A stretch of 64,000 nucleotides of DNA from Bemisia tabaci (GCF_918797505.1 NC_092801.1:8370001-8434000); one strand, 5' to 3'; numbered from the stretch's first letter, positions 1 to 9,900 are shown. Translations and numbers: made by a program. Notes: a model not told the origin generated them from the letters alone.

Positions 1-235
1 GTTTTTTCTCGGTACATTTGCCCTTCCCTGCCATTAACATATGCGGATGACAGGGCGGCCAGAAAAATTTCATTTCATCATTCCCTGAGTTCTCCTAATG
101 AAACTCCCAAGACTTTTTCATACGATAACGTAAGAGCCCTTAAAAAAATGTGTCAGAACGTTGGCACAACAACGCAATCAGCTGACCCGATTTTAACGTG
201 GAATCTGGCTCCAGAAAATCCCATGGCTGTCGACG

Positions 236-366
236 AATTATCCAGACTTTTCTCTGATTTTTCCCGGTCGAATTGTATTCTTGACTGTGCCAGGGTTCCC
301 CGGCGGCTAGTGTGATGATGAGCGAAAACGCTTGAACTGTTGACTCCTAGTCCACACACAGCGAGC
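236..366 (+). repeat. Direct repeat R, copy 1 (flanks MITE-B1)
   Basis: About 130 bp containing a 'ctgatttttcccggtcga' core and ending near 'ctagtccacaca'. A related copy with the same order of motifs lies at about 648-889, on the other side of MITE-B1. The first 235 bases of the window show no recognisable gene or repeat. A similar core also occurs near 11165-11200, so the text is dispersed. Confidence 0.55.
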
Positions 367-637
367 TGATTGTTGAAATTGGTAGACAGAGCGAAAGATA
401 CAGAGGACATAAAGGATATGGAGGGATCCTATTGATGGAAACGGTGGTTGCAATGTTCAAAGGAGGTAGGAATAGACTAACTAACGGCGACCCATGATAG
501 ACCCTATAGCTGTGAGTCTATCATTTACCCCCTTACTCTACAGGAGTCACCCTTTTCAACCAATAGGCTCGCTCCATACTCTCTATGTCCTCTTTGCCTA
601 TAGCTTTGTCTATAAAAATCAACAATTAACCCGCTGG
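361..637. mobile_element. MITE-B, copy B1
   Basis: A fold-back element whose ends read 'gctgattgttgaaattg' and, inverted, 'aatcaacaattaacccgc'. The arms pair over most of their length (gatcctattg / caaccaataggctcgctcc). About 277 bp, the full length seen for this family. It sits between the two copies of direct repeat R. No ORF beyond shadow frames. Superfamily unknown. Confidence 0.75.
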
Positions 638-647
638 CTTCACAAAA

Positions 648-889
648 ATTCAATGACTTTTCCCTGATTTTGCCCGGTGGAGTTACATTCCCTGACTTTC
701 CCAAGTTTCTCCAGTGGCTACCCACCCTGCAGTGGCGTGGCGTGCTTTGCGATAAATCGATTGTTATGCTACTTAAACCGATGGAGAAGGATCGATAAAC
801 AATAGCATAACAATCGATACATCGCAATTCACGCCACGCCACTGCCACCCTGTGCTTGAACCGTACACTTCTAGTCCACACAGTTCCAA
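648..889 (+). repeat. Direct repeat R, copy 2, split by MITE-C1
   Basis: Second copy of the 236-366 text (core 'cctgattttgcccggtgga', end 'ctagtccacaca'). A MITE-C copy at 730-844 interrupts it. Copy 1 lacks that insertion, so it is roughly a paralogous empty site. Confidence 0.5.
730..844. mobile_element. MITE-C, copy C1 (hAT-type, internally deleted)
   Basis: Ends cagtggcgtggcgtg and cacgccacgccactg are perfect inverted repeats. The element is flanked by an exact 8-bp target duplication, ccaccctg (722-729 and 845-852). CAGTGG-type ends with an 8-bp duplication are characteristic of the hAT superfamily. At 115 bp this copy is shorter than the ~165-bp copies and lacks the central gtgttcg/cgaacac hairpin. 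Confidence 0.9.
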
Positions 890-1256
890 TGAAAAATGCG
901 TGTGAGGTCAATACTCTACGTTTTTAATGTTGATGCTCATTCATAATACAAACAAACAAGATGCGATTCAGCGATGAGATAACCTCCTCCGTTGAAATGA
1001 GTTGAAAAGCACTGCGACCAATAAAAGTCGGCGGAGCCGGCAACTGAAAAACTGCATTCTCTCATCGTGCATTCGTCCATGCCTCGCGCGCGTCCACGGG
1101 ACTGGCGAGCTAATTGCGCCCGTAAGTGAAACCTATTCCACGTCAGAGCTGAGATCAAGTCTCCTCTCAGTCGACCTAGCCTGAAAGTGAAAGAAATTTC
1201 TCGGCTTCACGGATGCCCCGCCGCGCCGCCGTTTAACGTCAACCTCTCGTTCTCGT
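890..1256. other. Unique sequence, nothing recognised
   Basis: Moderately GC-rich stretch with short overlapping ORFs on both strands (60-73 codons). They show no recognisable domain and no consistent coding signal. I see no RNA gene. Confidence 0.5.
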
Positions 1257-1431
1257 GCCGAGAAAATTTCATAGCTTCATTCTCCAGCAGCCGACAGTGG
1301 AGCGAGTCAATCAGAGAGATCCGACATGAAATTTTTGACTAAAACTGCCATGACGTTCACGCTAGCTCCCTTTTTCCGAAAACGATTATTTTTCATTTTT
1401 TCAAATTTTAATTTTTCGACCCGTGCTTTAA
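1257..1431 (+). repeat. Dispersed repeat W, copy W1
   Basis: Text of the type 'cagtggagcgagtcaatcagagag..tccgac' followed by an AT-rich body. Related text recurs near 11530, 17030, 17870, 41480, 43150 and 52385. No termini could be fixed. MITE-D1 adjoins it directly. Confidence 0.45.
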
Positions 1432-1660
1432 CAGGGTGTCTAGAAAAACAGGCTGGCCAAAATTCAGTTCTTTTTCAGTACCTCCATTTGTCGACATTCG
1501 AAAAATTTCAAAATTTTGAATTTCTCGCTCAACTTGCGACAAAAATGACAAAAAAATGGGGGAAAAAATCCAGACCTTCTTGCGGAATTTCCGCACTTTT
1601 TCAGTACTTCTGCACCGGCCATAAAAAATCAGTACTATTTCCGGACTTGTGGACATCCTG
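1432..1660 (+). mobile_element. MITE-D, copy D1
   Basis: Left end cagggtgtctag, right end ggacatcctg. Flanked by a 5-bp duplication tttaa (1427-1431 and 1661-1665). The interior carries the family's repeated 'cagtact' and 'ttccgg' motifs. The short ORFs here (120 and 82 codons on opposite strands) are translations of the repeat, not genes. A 5-bp duplication with CAGGG ends could fit a hAT subgroup, but this is tentative. Confidence 0.75.
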
Positions 1661-1899
1661 TTTAAATAAAAAGTGCAGTTTTTGGTAATTTAAATTCTTT
1701 ACCGCGTATTTTAAGAATAGTGTAAATTTTTCTATGGATTCATCTCTCAATGTTAACAATGTTCTACAATTTCCCTGATCAGAATAAACAATATAAATAA
1801 ATACTGCGAATTCAGCTCATTAAGCACAGAAGTACTCTAAGATGAAAAAATACAATTTCGTGGTGCAAATTCTCCACTCTCCGAGAAACACCCTACATT
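1661..1899. other. AT-rich unique spacer
   Basis: No ORF, repeat or RNA gene recognised between MITE-D1 and MITE-M1. Confidence 0.4.
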
Positions 1900-2042
1900 A
1901 ATTGGACTACATTTTGCAATAAGGAACGATAATTTCTGGCCAGTTTAGAAACAACGTTCGTGCCATGTTTCCCCTATGCACATAAGTGTTTTTTCAGATG
2001 AGCCATAATTAGTAGTTCCTTATTGCAAAATGTACTCCAATT
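1900..2042. mobile_element. MITE-M, copy M1
   Basis: Inverted ends attggactacattttgcaat and, at the right, attgcaaaatgtactccaat. The arms continue with aaggaac / gttcctt. About 143 bp, the same size and central text (atgcacataagtgtttt) as the copy at 59340-59484. Non-coding; superfamily unknown. Confidence 0.8.
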
Positions 2043-2681
2043 ACCACTTCCCACGAGACATTTTGCGTGACCCTATGTAGACGGATCCAATCCCCATCCC
2101 CCCCCCCCCCCCGGTTCGCCCGAAAAAAGAAAGAAGAAAGAAAGACACTTATGTTCGGTAATTACTCGTATTTATGACGAAATTAAGTCAAACTGCATAT
2201 TAGATGCTTCGAAAATTTTCTGGGGGAGACCCCCTTCCCCTCCTCCTCTGTTCGAGGTGTCTGAATCCACCTACGGCTGAGGGTGCCCTATTCGACCTTT
2301 CCCGGCCGGACAACCTCAACATTTCACCGGCCGCGCGTCGGACGGTGGGTAGACCTAGGCCTTGAGTTTTGCGGTGCGATCGGAATATTACATCAAAGCG
2401 CACCGAGTGACAGGGTCAGTAAACCGGCGACATTGATCCGACACTGATTGATTGCCAGGAGCAGCGCCAGGCAGGTCCGTTTAACACCTGCCGCCGACCG
2501 CGCGGCCAGACTTGTCCGACCGGTGATGCCGCAACCGTTTTTCGACAGCATCTCTCAAGTGATGCGTGGTGGATTAGCGTTGGAAGCGTGATTGCTCGCG
2601 CTGCCACGCGACGGGGCACTGATTCTGAATCGTGGGAAATAAGTCATATCGTCGGGCTGATTACTAAAATTGATAGACATA
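2043..2681. other. Unique block with a 15-C run, nothing coding recognised
   Basis: A run of 15 C lies at 2098-2112, followed by a purine-rich tract (gaaagaagaaagaaag) and a GC-rich section to about 2640. Three ORFs of about 67-76 codons on the minus strand lack any recognisable domain. Text at 2651-2680 resembles the end of a MITE-B and abuts MITE-H1. Confidence 0.45.
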
Positions 2682-2810
2682 CACTGAAAAAGAAAAAAAA
2701 AAAACAACGGTCGTGGAGGCCGGATTTACGATCTACATAGACATACCGTCTGCGTTTCGGTTGCAGAGGCCAAACGTTTCGGCCTTGAGCATCCGGAAGT
2801 AACAGTTGTC
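2682..2810 (+). mobile_element. MITE-H, copy H1 (left half)
   Basis: Begins cactgaaaa and continues 'ggtcgtggaggccgg..ctacatagacataccgtc', matching the copies at 16296, 39957 and 59098. The second arm is missing or unrecognisable. Confidence 0.6.
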
Positions 2811-3199
2811 TGTACAGCTCCAAACTTTTCTTTGATACACATGTGTATGAATAACAATGATCAGTCCGTTCCACTCTAGAACTTGACGTACTTTCACAAT
2901 CACTATTTCCTTAGTCACCTTTCCGAAAAAAATTCAGTACTTCATATAGGCGATCTGAAATCAATGCAGTACTTTATCTGTGATTCTAATCGGATGATTT
3001 GTTGATTTGAGATCCTGATTACATTAATTATTTATTTTTCACCGCTTGCTTGATTTTCTACATTCATTATTCAAAAAAATTATCTCATTTCCTGAATCAC
3101 AATCCTCAGACTTGAGATACAATTGAATTATATTTTACGTGTTAAGACTGTTACAATTAGCATGCAAATGATAATCTCCTACATTAGCATCAAACGGCG

Positions 3200-3362
3200 T
3201 GGAGGCTAGAGGCCACTTACTTGTAATATTTATCTTCATCGCATTGTTAAGGCGCAATGATACAACTATCGTACTCTCCGGAATGCGTGAGGTATCACGA
3301 TCTAATTGAAGGCGTTTCGAATACTGCCAATTTCCATATCGAGATTCTCGTGTCGCATAAAG
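3200..3362 (+). repeat. Direct duplication, copy 1
   Basis: Contains 'ggcgcaatgatacaacta', 'gtactctccggaatgc' and 'aattgaaggcgttt'. The same motifs in the same order and spacing recur at 3481-3633, about 275 bp downstream. The 95-codon and 73-codon minus-strand ORFs in the two units are related only because the DNA is duplicated. Before it, 2811-3199 is AT-rich and without features. Confidence 0.8.
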
Positions 3363-3480
3363 ATTCGGAGCTGAGATTGGAAAACATGATCCTTTAGCTA
3401 AATATAATCCTAGCTCGAGCACACTTAAACTATGCGGTCAAAACGGCAATAACGGCAAAGGAGAACTGACAAGGCCAGTG

Positions 3481-3633
3481 TGGAGGCTGATTTAATATTA
3501 ATCTTCCATCGCACTGCTACGGCGCAATGATACAACTATTCGTACTCTCCGGAATGCATAAGGTATCACGCCATAATTGAAGGCGTTTTCGAAACTGCCA
3601 ACTTTCCATATCGGGATCATCGTGTCGTTTAAA
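3481..3633 (+). repeat. Direct duplication, copy 2
   Basis: Second unit of the 3200-3362 duplication, diverged by substitutions and small indels. It is followed directly by a MITE-D-like end (cagggtgtccaataaaact) at about 3637-3725, a partial D copy. Confidence 0.8.
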
Positions 3634-3827
3634 CAGGGTGTCCAATAAAACTGGCGGGTAAATATCAGGTACTTTTCAATGGCTTCTTTAGTACCTTCCC
3701 GAAAAATTAAGTATCTCACCCGGCAATAAAATGTTTTACTTCTATGATATTTTCAAGTGACAAAATTCGATAATTGTTCAAACGGTTACAAAAACCAATT
3801 ATATTCCTCTGGAGTGTCTGGAGACTC

Positions 3828-3991
3828 CAATGGCGTGGCTTGAATGATCGATTGTCGATATTCCTCCATTTGAAGCTATGGTAAAAAATCGATTATCAAG
3901 GTGTTTGCTGCGGACACCCTGTCTATCGATCCTTTCCCATAGGTTTAAATGGCGAATCAATCGATACATCGCAAAGCACGCCACGCCACTG
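3828..3991. mobile_element. MITE-C, copy C2 (hAT-type, full length)
   Basis: Ends caatggcgtggc and cacgccacgccactg, with an exact 8-bp target duplication ggagactc (3820-3827 and 3992-3999). At 164 bp this is the typical full length. It carries the subterminal tcgata/atcgat motifs and the central hairpin around 'aaggtgtttgc..gcggacaccctg'. Confidence 0.92.
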
Positions 3992-4339
3992 GGAGACTCG
4001 TGATATCAAAAGCCGATCCTTCGCGCCCGCCACAAACCGCGAACTTATTGGCACAGACCGAGCCCCCCCCTCCACCCCTCCGCCCACCGAGATTAGGATA
4101 AGGCCCGGCGGTAGAACATTACTTAACGATACTGGCACAAGCTCGTAGTGAGCGACTCGGACACGACCCCCCCCCCCCCCTCCCTTCGATTCAAAAGTCC
4201 ACAACACTGACCACACTATAGTTCCTCCCGCCCCCTTTTTCTCCTTTTTTTTAATGACCAACATTCGAGCGCGGTTGTCGAGAGGTGCAAGGAATACTCA
4301 CTTTTTCCCCTCCGATGTGAATCACGACCGTTAATCTCA
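3992..4339. other. Unique GC-rich spacer with a 14-C run
   Basis: C-rich block with a 14-C run at 4167-4180. A 113-codon minus-strand ORF crosses it but is low-complexity (glycine runs from the homopolymer), so it is not called as a gene. Confidence 0.4.
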
Positions 4340-4567
4340 CACTGGAAAAAAAAAAACACATTGGATCTAGAGTCCAGACTCTTAAAAACATCGACAAGAA
4401 AAAGTACTCTTGATTCAATCAGAATCTAGCTTAAATCAAGAACCAAGCCTCTTAATTTAAGCGGATTTCGCTTTGATTCAAGCAAAAATCCGATTGAATC
4501 AAGAGTATTTTTTCTTGTCAATGTTTCAAGAGTCTGGACTCTAGATCCAATGTGTTTTTTTCCAGTG
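4340..4567. mobile_element. MITE-A, copy A1
   Basis: Near-complete palindrome with ends cactggaaaa / ttttccagtg and 2-bp flanks ca/ca. Each arm is about 100 nt and includes attggatctagagtccaga and its inverse tctggactctagatccaat. It represents the commonest repeat of the window (about 19 copies). No transposase is present. CACTG ends with a 2-bp duplication suggest a CACTA/CMC-like source, which is inference. Confidence 0.92.
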
Positions 4568-4579
4568 CACGATGCGTCA

Positions 4580-4660
4580 TTTGGACGTATTTAGGCTAAA
4601 AGGAACTATGTCACACGCAATCCCTATGCTTATAGTTCCTTTTAGCATAAATACGTCCGT
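4580..4660. mobile_element. MITE-N, copy N1
   Basis: Compact hairpin: ggacgtatttaggctaaaag pairs with cttttagcataaatacgtcc, with aggaacta/tagttcct continuing the stem. About 80 bp. A second copy lies near 45972 and is interrupted by a D-type element. Confidence 0.8.
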
Positions 4661-4944
4661 TTTAGAGTACCTCTATGAAGAGTATGGACACTGGGCCCCA
4701 TGGAGGGCCTAAGTCCCAAAATTGGTGGCGCTTAGTTTCGGATTTTGAGGATGGGAGGGGGGGGGGTCAATTCAAGTTTCGACGATTATCACCAACCGCA
4801 TTTGCTGCCAACCTTACTACATCTTAGATGATTTTTCTCAAATATACCACACGATTATTCGTTAAACTATGTAAATTCGTCGTAATAATGCATTAGCGTA
4901 AAGCTCTCGTTGCGATATGCAAACAAAACTGCATTTTGAGACAT
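4661..4944. other. Spacer without recognised features
   Basis: Contains a 'ggtggcgcttagttt' fragment resembling the MITE-P end (4722-4738) and a short G run. Nothing else identified. Confidence 0.35.
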
Positions 4945-5560
4945 TTTGTCATCATTCCAACCACCTCCTCCAATAAGATCGTTCTGTATTTTCATTGTCT
5001 TTTATGTCTAAAGCTTAGTCTATCAATTTAAATAATCAGCCCGCGTGTTTATAGTATGAGAACGATTTGATCAAAGGTCTGCAAATACACTTAGCATTTA
5101 TTAGAGTTCACGCCTCGCGCCATCGCGCCTTCAATTTTGCAGACGCAACACGGACATCCATCAAGCACGTATAGTCGTATCCCTGCGCCGTCATTAACGC
5201 GTATCCTTTCCCTCGCTCTATTTCTATATTGCGCGTGTTTCTATACATCTTACTTGTAGTGGCATGCGGATCGTAGACGAGTTCTTATGATTGCGGTCTG
5301 ATTATTGAAATTGATAGACAAAGCTATAGACAATGGAGACAAAGGGATTAAATGGAGCGATCCTATCGCTTGAAACAGGTGGCTGTTGTAAACCAGGGGG
5401 AATATGATGGACTAACTATGAGGTCTTTTGCGGATTGCCGCTCCTTAGTCTGTTCCTTTCCTTCTTCGTCCATTGCAACCAACGGTTTCCACCAATAAGA
5501 TCGTTCCATTTTCTCTATTGTCTTCTTTGCAAACTCTTCAATCATTCAGATCTAATCAAA
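4945..5560 (+). repeat. Inverted duplication, left unit: half B2 - segment S1 - full B3
   Basis: Half of a MITE-B (4945-5043), then unique segment S1 (about 5060-5290), then a complete MITE-B (5293-5560). S1 holds 'tgatcaaaggtctgcaaa', 'gcagacgcaacacggacatc' and 'ttacttgtagtggc'. Their reverse complements occur in the opposite order at 7388-7630, again between a full and a half MITE-B. The architecture is therefore duplicated in inverted orientation. Confidence 0.8.
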
Positions 5561-5605
5561 TCTACTGAAACTTGTCGGCTTCAGGTTTCGTGTTCGATTA
5601 GAGTT

Positions 5606-6082
5606 CAGGGTGTCTACTAAAACAGGCAGGCCAAAAATTATAGTACTTTTACGGTACTTTTTTAGTACATTCCTAGGAAATTCAGTACCTTCTCAATAGA
5701 CAAATTCCGTACTTTTTAAGTACCTCCATTTGACGAAATTCGAAAAATTTCAAAAATTTTAATTTTTCGCTCAAATTGCGACGAAAATGACAAAATTCCG
5801 AACCTTCTTGCGGAATTTCCACTTTTACAGTACTTCCGGGTCGCCCTTAATAAATCAGTACTATGATCGGACTTTCCGGAAATTCCGGGCTTTTCAAGTA
5901 CCTCCATTTGACGAAATTCGAAAAATTTCAAAAAATTGAATTTCTCGCTCAAATCGCAACGAAAATGACAAAATTCCGAACCTTCTTGCGGAATTTTTAC
6001 TTTTACAGTACTTCCGGACCGGCCTTGAAAGATCAGTGCTATGATCGGACTTTCCGGAAATTCCGGACTTGTAAACGCCCTG
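5606..6082 (+). mobile_element. MITE-D, copy D2, with internal tandem duplication
   Basis: Left end cagggtgtctac and right end gtaaacgccctg. Exact 5-bp target duplication gagtt (5601-5605 and 6083-6087). Longer than other copies because a ~170-bp internal unit (caagtacctccatttgacg ... gatcggactttccgg) is repeated head to tail, starting near 5720 and 5895. The 128-codon minus ORF reflects this repeat. Confidence 0.85.
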
Positions 6083-6516
6083 GAGTTTAAAAGGGCATTC
6101 ATTTATACAAAAAAAATGTCGTTTTCACGAGCACTGCGGCAACGGCGCAACGGCACGAGTCCCCGCGCGGCGGGCGGCGGGTGTAGGGGCGTCAAAATTC
6201 CGATTGATGCGGAGCGGAGCGCGTACTCCAGATCCGGACAGCGCTGCCAAGTGGCTCGATTTCGCTCGATTTTAGACGAAAGCTCCTCGTCGGACGCGAA
6301 AGCTCCGCAGTCCGCGCCGCGGCTGCTACGCGCGTGGCGCTGCTTACGACACCGCATTCCGCGGATACGATAGACTCCGCGGTCGGCGATCGATTGGATC
6401 GGGGGTCGGGACGCCCGCCCGTTCACTTTGATCATAATCGGGCGAAAACTGGGGCCCCGCATTGACGGCCGAGCACCGGCCACGAGGGATAGTCGGCTAA
6501 TGGGTCAGTTTCGCGA
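6083..6516. other. GC-rich unique block
   Basis: CpG-rich stretch with overlapping ORFs on both strands (110 codons plus, 126 codons minus). Both are arginine- and alanine-rich as expected from composition. No domain, splice pattern or start context supports either as coding. It could be an old exon or regulatory remnant. Confidence 0.4.
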
Positions 6517-6655
6517 CCGGCTCATTATGAGACTCATAGACAAGAGATAGACAAAGAGACGATAGACAAAGAGGGCGAAGAGAAAAGTAAGCGATCCTAT
6601 TAGCTTGGAGAAAAGTGAACCATTTTACGACGTGACAACTCCCTCCGGGCTAATT
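6517..6655 (+). mobile_element. MITE-B, half copy B4
   Basis: Contains 'gatagacaaagag', 'gcgatcctattagcttgg' and 'cgggctaattattgg', all MITE-B text, but the palindrome is incomplete. Confidence 0.5.
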
Positions 6656-6660
6656 ATTGG

Positions 6661-6662
<2 letters not shown>

Positions 6663-6704
<42 letters not shown>
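6663..6704 (+). repeat. Poly-T tract
   Basis: About 42 consecutive T immediately after MITE-B text. On the minus strand this is a poly-A, but no retrotransposon body could be identified beside it. Confidence 0.85.
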
Positions 6705-6708
<4 letters not shown>

Positions 6709-6808
6709 GTTTATTTATCTGTGACCTTCCAAGGAGGAAATACATACAATTATCTCAATGTATGTACATAAGGGTACATAAAAGTAATAACTGGATAATT
6801 ACTCATTT

Positions 6809-7045
6809 CACTGGGGAAAAAAACACACACATTGGGTCTAGAGTCCCAGACTCTTGAAAACATTGACAAGAAAAAATACTCTTGATTCAATCGGATTTTT
6901 ACCTGAATCAAAACGAATCCGCTTAATTAAGAGGCTTGGTTCTTTATTTAACTAGCATTCTGAATTGAATCAAGAGTACTTTTTCTTGTCCATGTTTTTT
7001 AAGAGTTTGGACTCAAGATCCAATGTGTTTTTTTTTTTTCCAGTG
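6809..7045. mobile_element. MITE-A, copy A2
   Basis: Fold-back copy with the tctagagtcccagactc arm and its inverse, ends cactgggg and tttccagtg. Slightly diverged; no target duplication visible. Confidence 0.88.
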
Positions 7046-7085
7046 TAAACTTGTGACTGCATTGTAAGATTAATAAGGACTCATA

Positions 7086-7800
7086 AAGATTAATTATTGG
7101 AATTGATAGATAAAGCTGTAGGCAAAGATGGACAAAGAAAAATCTTATGTTATGGTAGAAAAAGTTGATAGTTGCAATGGACAAAGGAAGCAATGAATAA
7201 AATAACTATCGGCAATCCACAAAAGACCCTATATTTATCTATCATTTTCCCTTTAGTCTATAACAGCCATCCGTTTTCAACCAATAGGATCGCTCCATTT
7301 TCCTTTGTATCCATTTTCTTTCAACTGTCTCCATTTTCTATCGCTTCGTCTTTCAATTCGCAAAATTTCAATAATCACCCCGCAGTTATAAGAACTCGGC
7401 TACGACACGCACGCCACTACAAGTAAGACAGACAAAATCGCACAATAAGGAAATAGAGCAAGGGAAAGGATGCGCGCTGACGACGGCGCAGAGATACACT
7501 ATATCGTGCTCGATGGATGTCCGTGTTGCGTCTGCAAAATTGAAGGCGCGATGGCGCTATGCGTGAACTCTCAATGATCACCTAATAAATGCTAAGCGTT
7601 TTCGCAGACCTTTGATCAAATCATTCCCTATTGCTAACCGCGGGCAGATTATACAATTGATAGACTAAGCAATAGACACAAAAGGCAAAGCCATAGACAC
7701 AGAAGACTACAACAATAATGAACGCTCTTATTGGAGGTTGGTTTGCAATGGAAAATGGAGGTAAATGATAGACTAAAAACGGCAACTAACGAGGAGACCT
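7086..7800 (-). repeat. Inverted duplication, right unit: full B5 - segment S2 - half B6
   Basis: Complete MITE-B (7086-7384), segment S2 (7388-7630, the reverse complement of S1), then a left-half MITE-B (7640-7800). It mirrors the unit at 4945-5560. The ~1.5 kb between the two units holds D2, a GC-rich block, half B4, poly-T and A2. Confidence 0.8.
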
Positions 7801-8610
7801 ACTTGTTTATGTATACTGGTAATATAGGTACTCACAAAATGAGCGGAAAAAGTTGTAAAAGAATGAGGTCATACCTGAAACAAAAAAAAAAGACAATACG
7901 TTAGTGAATTAATTTCGTGTGTTGAGCTATATCATTTTGAAGTTTTAATTAGAGGCAAGCAAAAATGCCAACAACTACTTCTTCACGCTGTCAAAAAAAT
8001 AATCTTTCATACACCAAAGGAATCAGAGATCATTCGCAACTGTTAAAAATCTGCTTTGAATCTATCTCCAAAACTGAGGGATAAAATTTTCTCAGGCTTG
8101 TTCTCTTTATTAAATACACTGTATTCCGCAAAATTAACTTGGTCACCGCCAGTCACTGGTCATACATTTCGTTGGTTTACTTTTCTAGCCTAGAGTTAAA
8201 GTCTCCAGAGAGTAAAATGCAGCACATGTGCTTGAAGCTGATCCGTATTTTGATATTAGGGGGTTGTTTCCCCGCTGGTCGTTACGCGGCCCAACCCCCA
8301 GATGGCGCTTCGCCCTCTCTTAGGCCCGCTTCGACCAAAAGAACGACCAAAAAATGAGAAGATTTTCATACCCGACTCTCATTTGTCCGATCTCCCTCTG
8401 GCCGGGAGCGATTAGACCAATAAGAATCAATAAGTAAACCGTCTTTCATTCCAAAATTCAGGCCAAAACTGAAACGAAACGCAACGAAACGAACCGAACG
8501 GAGGCGTTTCGTTACTTTTGGATAGTCTGTAGTAAAGGAGCATACCCTCAATTCATTTCATTCAATTCATCAAAGTTCATTTCAATAGACGGGTTTTTAT
8601 CGTAACAGCG
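7801..8610. other. Mostly unique AT-rich sequence with a short GC-hairpin stub
   Basis: No gene recognised. At 8262-8335, 'gggggttgtttccccgctgg..cgttacgcggccc' resembles the GC-hairpin array at 28079-28170. Near 8160-8215, 'ggtttacttttctag..agttaaagtctcc' belongs to a short dispersed motif (unit L) that is tandemly repeated at 36739-37160. Confidence 0.45.
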
Positions 8611-8942
8611 GGTTGCTGCTACGATTTCGTCAAGAGGTCTTCTACTTTTCAAGGCCACGACACTCGTGCTTTCTCCGTCTCTTTCGCTCCCACCCACCTA
8701 CATTACCCCCGTTCGCAATTTCGCAGTTTCTCCCTCCACGGCCGCTTAAAGTCCCGAGCGAAACGCAGTCCGATAACATCGCTACGCGCGTCCGCAACGG
8801 AAACGGAAACAACCGATGAAACGGAAACCGACGACGGAATTTTAAGGACTCCGACGCCTGGGATGAGCCGGGCGTTTCATTTTAATTTCTCGCCGCGACG
8901 CCTCGTCCTCCCGTGGAGTGTCCCAGTGACCCAGAGCGAAGG
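8611..8942 (-). repeat. Direct duplication, copy 1 (possible SINE body)
   Basis: Shares 'caagaggtcttctacttttc', 'cgacgacggaattttaagga' and 'gatgagccgggcgtttcatt' with 9495-9790 in the same order. About 300 bp. Copy 2 is followed by a tRNA T-arm-like sequence at 9822-9838 (minus strand), so both may be parts of a tRNA-derived element read on the minus strand. Confidence 0.7.
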
Positions 8943-9142
8943 TTAAGAAGGCGTCATTGAAAATAGTTTTCAGGCAAAATTTGTTGTTCAAATCTCAAAT
9001 CCATTCTAGGAGGCAAATGAAGGTCATTTAACTGATTTTCCCTGACATTTACGTCATTTACGTCATTTTCCCTGTCATTCCCCGGTTATCCCTGACTTTT
9101 TAAAATTTCCTGACATTTCCCGGTTTTCCTGTAGCAACCCTG
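8943..9142 (+). mobile_element. MITE-E, right part (E1)
   Basis: Carries the family text 'gaaaatagttttcaggcaaa' and repeated 'ccctgacattt', ending gtagcaaccctg. The left CAGGGTTGCC end is absent. It lies exactly between the two copies of the direct duplication. Confidence 0.65.
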
Positions 9143-9184
9143 AAGAATAATCATATTTGAGCCAAGCACCTTTTTTCCAGTGTT

Positions 9185-9275
9185 AAGGCTATAAACAACC
9201 ATCCGCCCGTACCAACAGGATCGCTTCTTCTTCCCCTCGTCTTCTTTGTCGATAGCTTAGTCTCTTCATTTTTAC
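9185..9275 (-). mobile_element. MITE-B, half copy B7
   Basis: 'ctataaacaaccatccgcc..aacaggatcgcttcttc..ttctttgtcgatagcttagtc' is the right arm of MITE-B. It is truncated where MITE-U begins. Confidence 0.5.
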
Positions 9276-9276
9276 T

Positions 9277-9490
9277 CACTGAAAAAAAACAAAGTAGCTT
9301 GGATCAAGCATGATAATTCTTGAATTTGCCGCCAAGAATTTTCTTTATCTTGCTTTAAGCTGACTTTTTCTTGATTCAAGACAAATAATGCTTGGGTTAA
9401 GCAAAAAAGTAGCTTATATTAACCAGCAAAGTTCTTGATTTAAGAAGGAATACTTCTGGCGGCAAATTTAAGATTCTTTTTTTTCCAGTG
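9277..9490. mobile_element. MITE-U (CACTG ends)
   Basis: Ends cactgaaaaaaaac / ttttttttccagtg. The interior is an imperfect palindrome: ttgccgccaagaattttc on the left and cttctggcggcaaattt on the right. 214 bp, a single copy in the window. Confidence 0.8.
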
Positions 9491-9494
9491 TAGG

Positions 9495-9900
9495 CGAACC
9501 CGCTGATACGATTCCATCAAGAGGTCTTCTACTTTTCAAGGCCACAACGCTCATGCTTTCTCTCTCCCCCCCTTTCCTTCGCAATTTCGCATTTCTCGCG
9601 TTGAATCCCGAGCGAAACGCGGGCTGATAACATCGCTCGTCCGCAACGGAAACGGAAACTCCTCGATGGAAACGGAAACCGACGACGGAATTTTAAGGAC
9701 TCTCGACTCTGGGATGAGCCGGGCGTTTCATTTTAATTTCTCGCCGCGACGCCTCGTCTCCCGAGGGTGTCCCAGTGACCCAGAGCGATCGGCGCGGGCC
9801 GCCGGTTGCTGAACCCGTGCGCTGGGAATCGAACCCAGTTCCCATGATTGTCGACGGGGACCCCGGCCCGGCCCGGTGAGAAAGGGAAAACACAATGAGG
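9495..9900 (-). repeat. Direct duplication, copy 2, with tRNA-like T-arm
   Basis: Copy 2 of 8611-8942 (9495-9790), extended by GC-rich DNA. On the minus strand 9822-9838 reads ctgggttcgattcccag, a perfect 5-bp stem with a 7-nt TTCGATT loop matching a pol III B box. No matching acceptor stem or A box was found, so this is not called a tRNA. A SINE head fragment is the likeliest reading. Confidence 0.5.

Noticed and set aside
9822..9838. Possible tRNA T-arm on the minus strand
   Set aside because: The 5-bp stem and TTCGATT loop are perfect, but no acceptor stem, D-arm or anticodon arm can be built around it.
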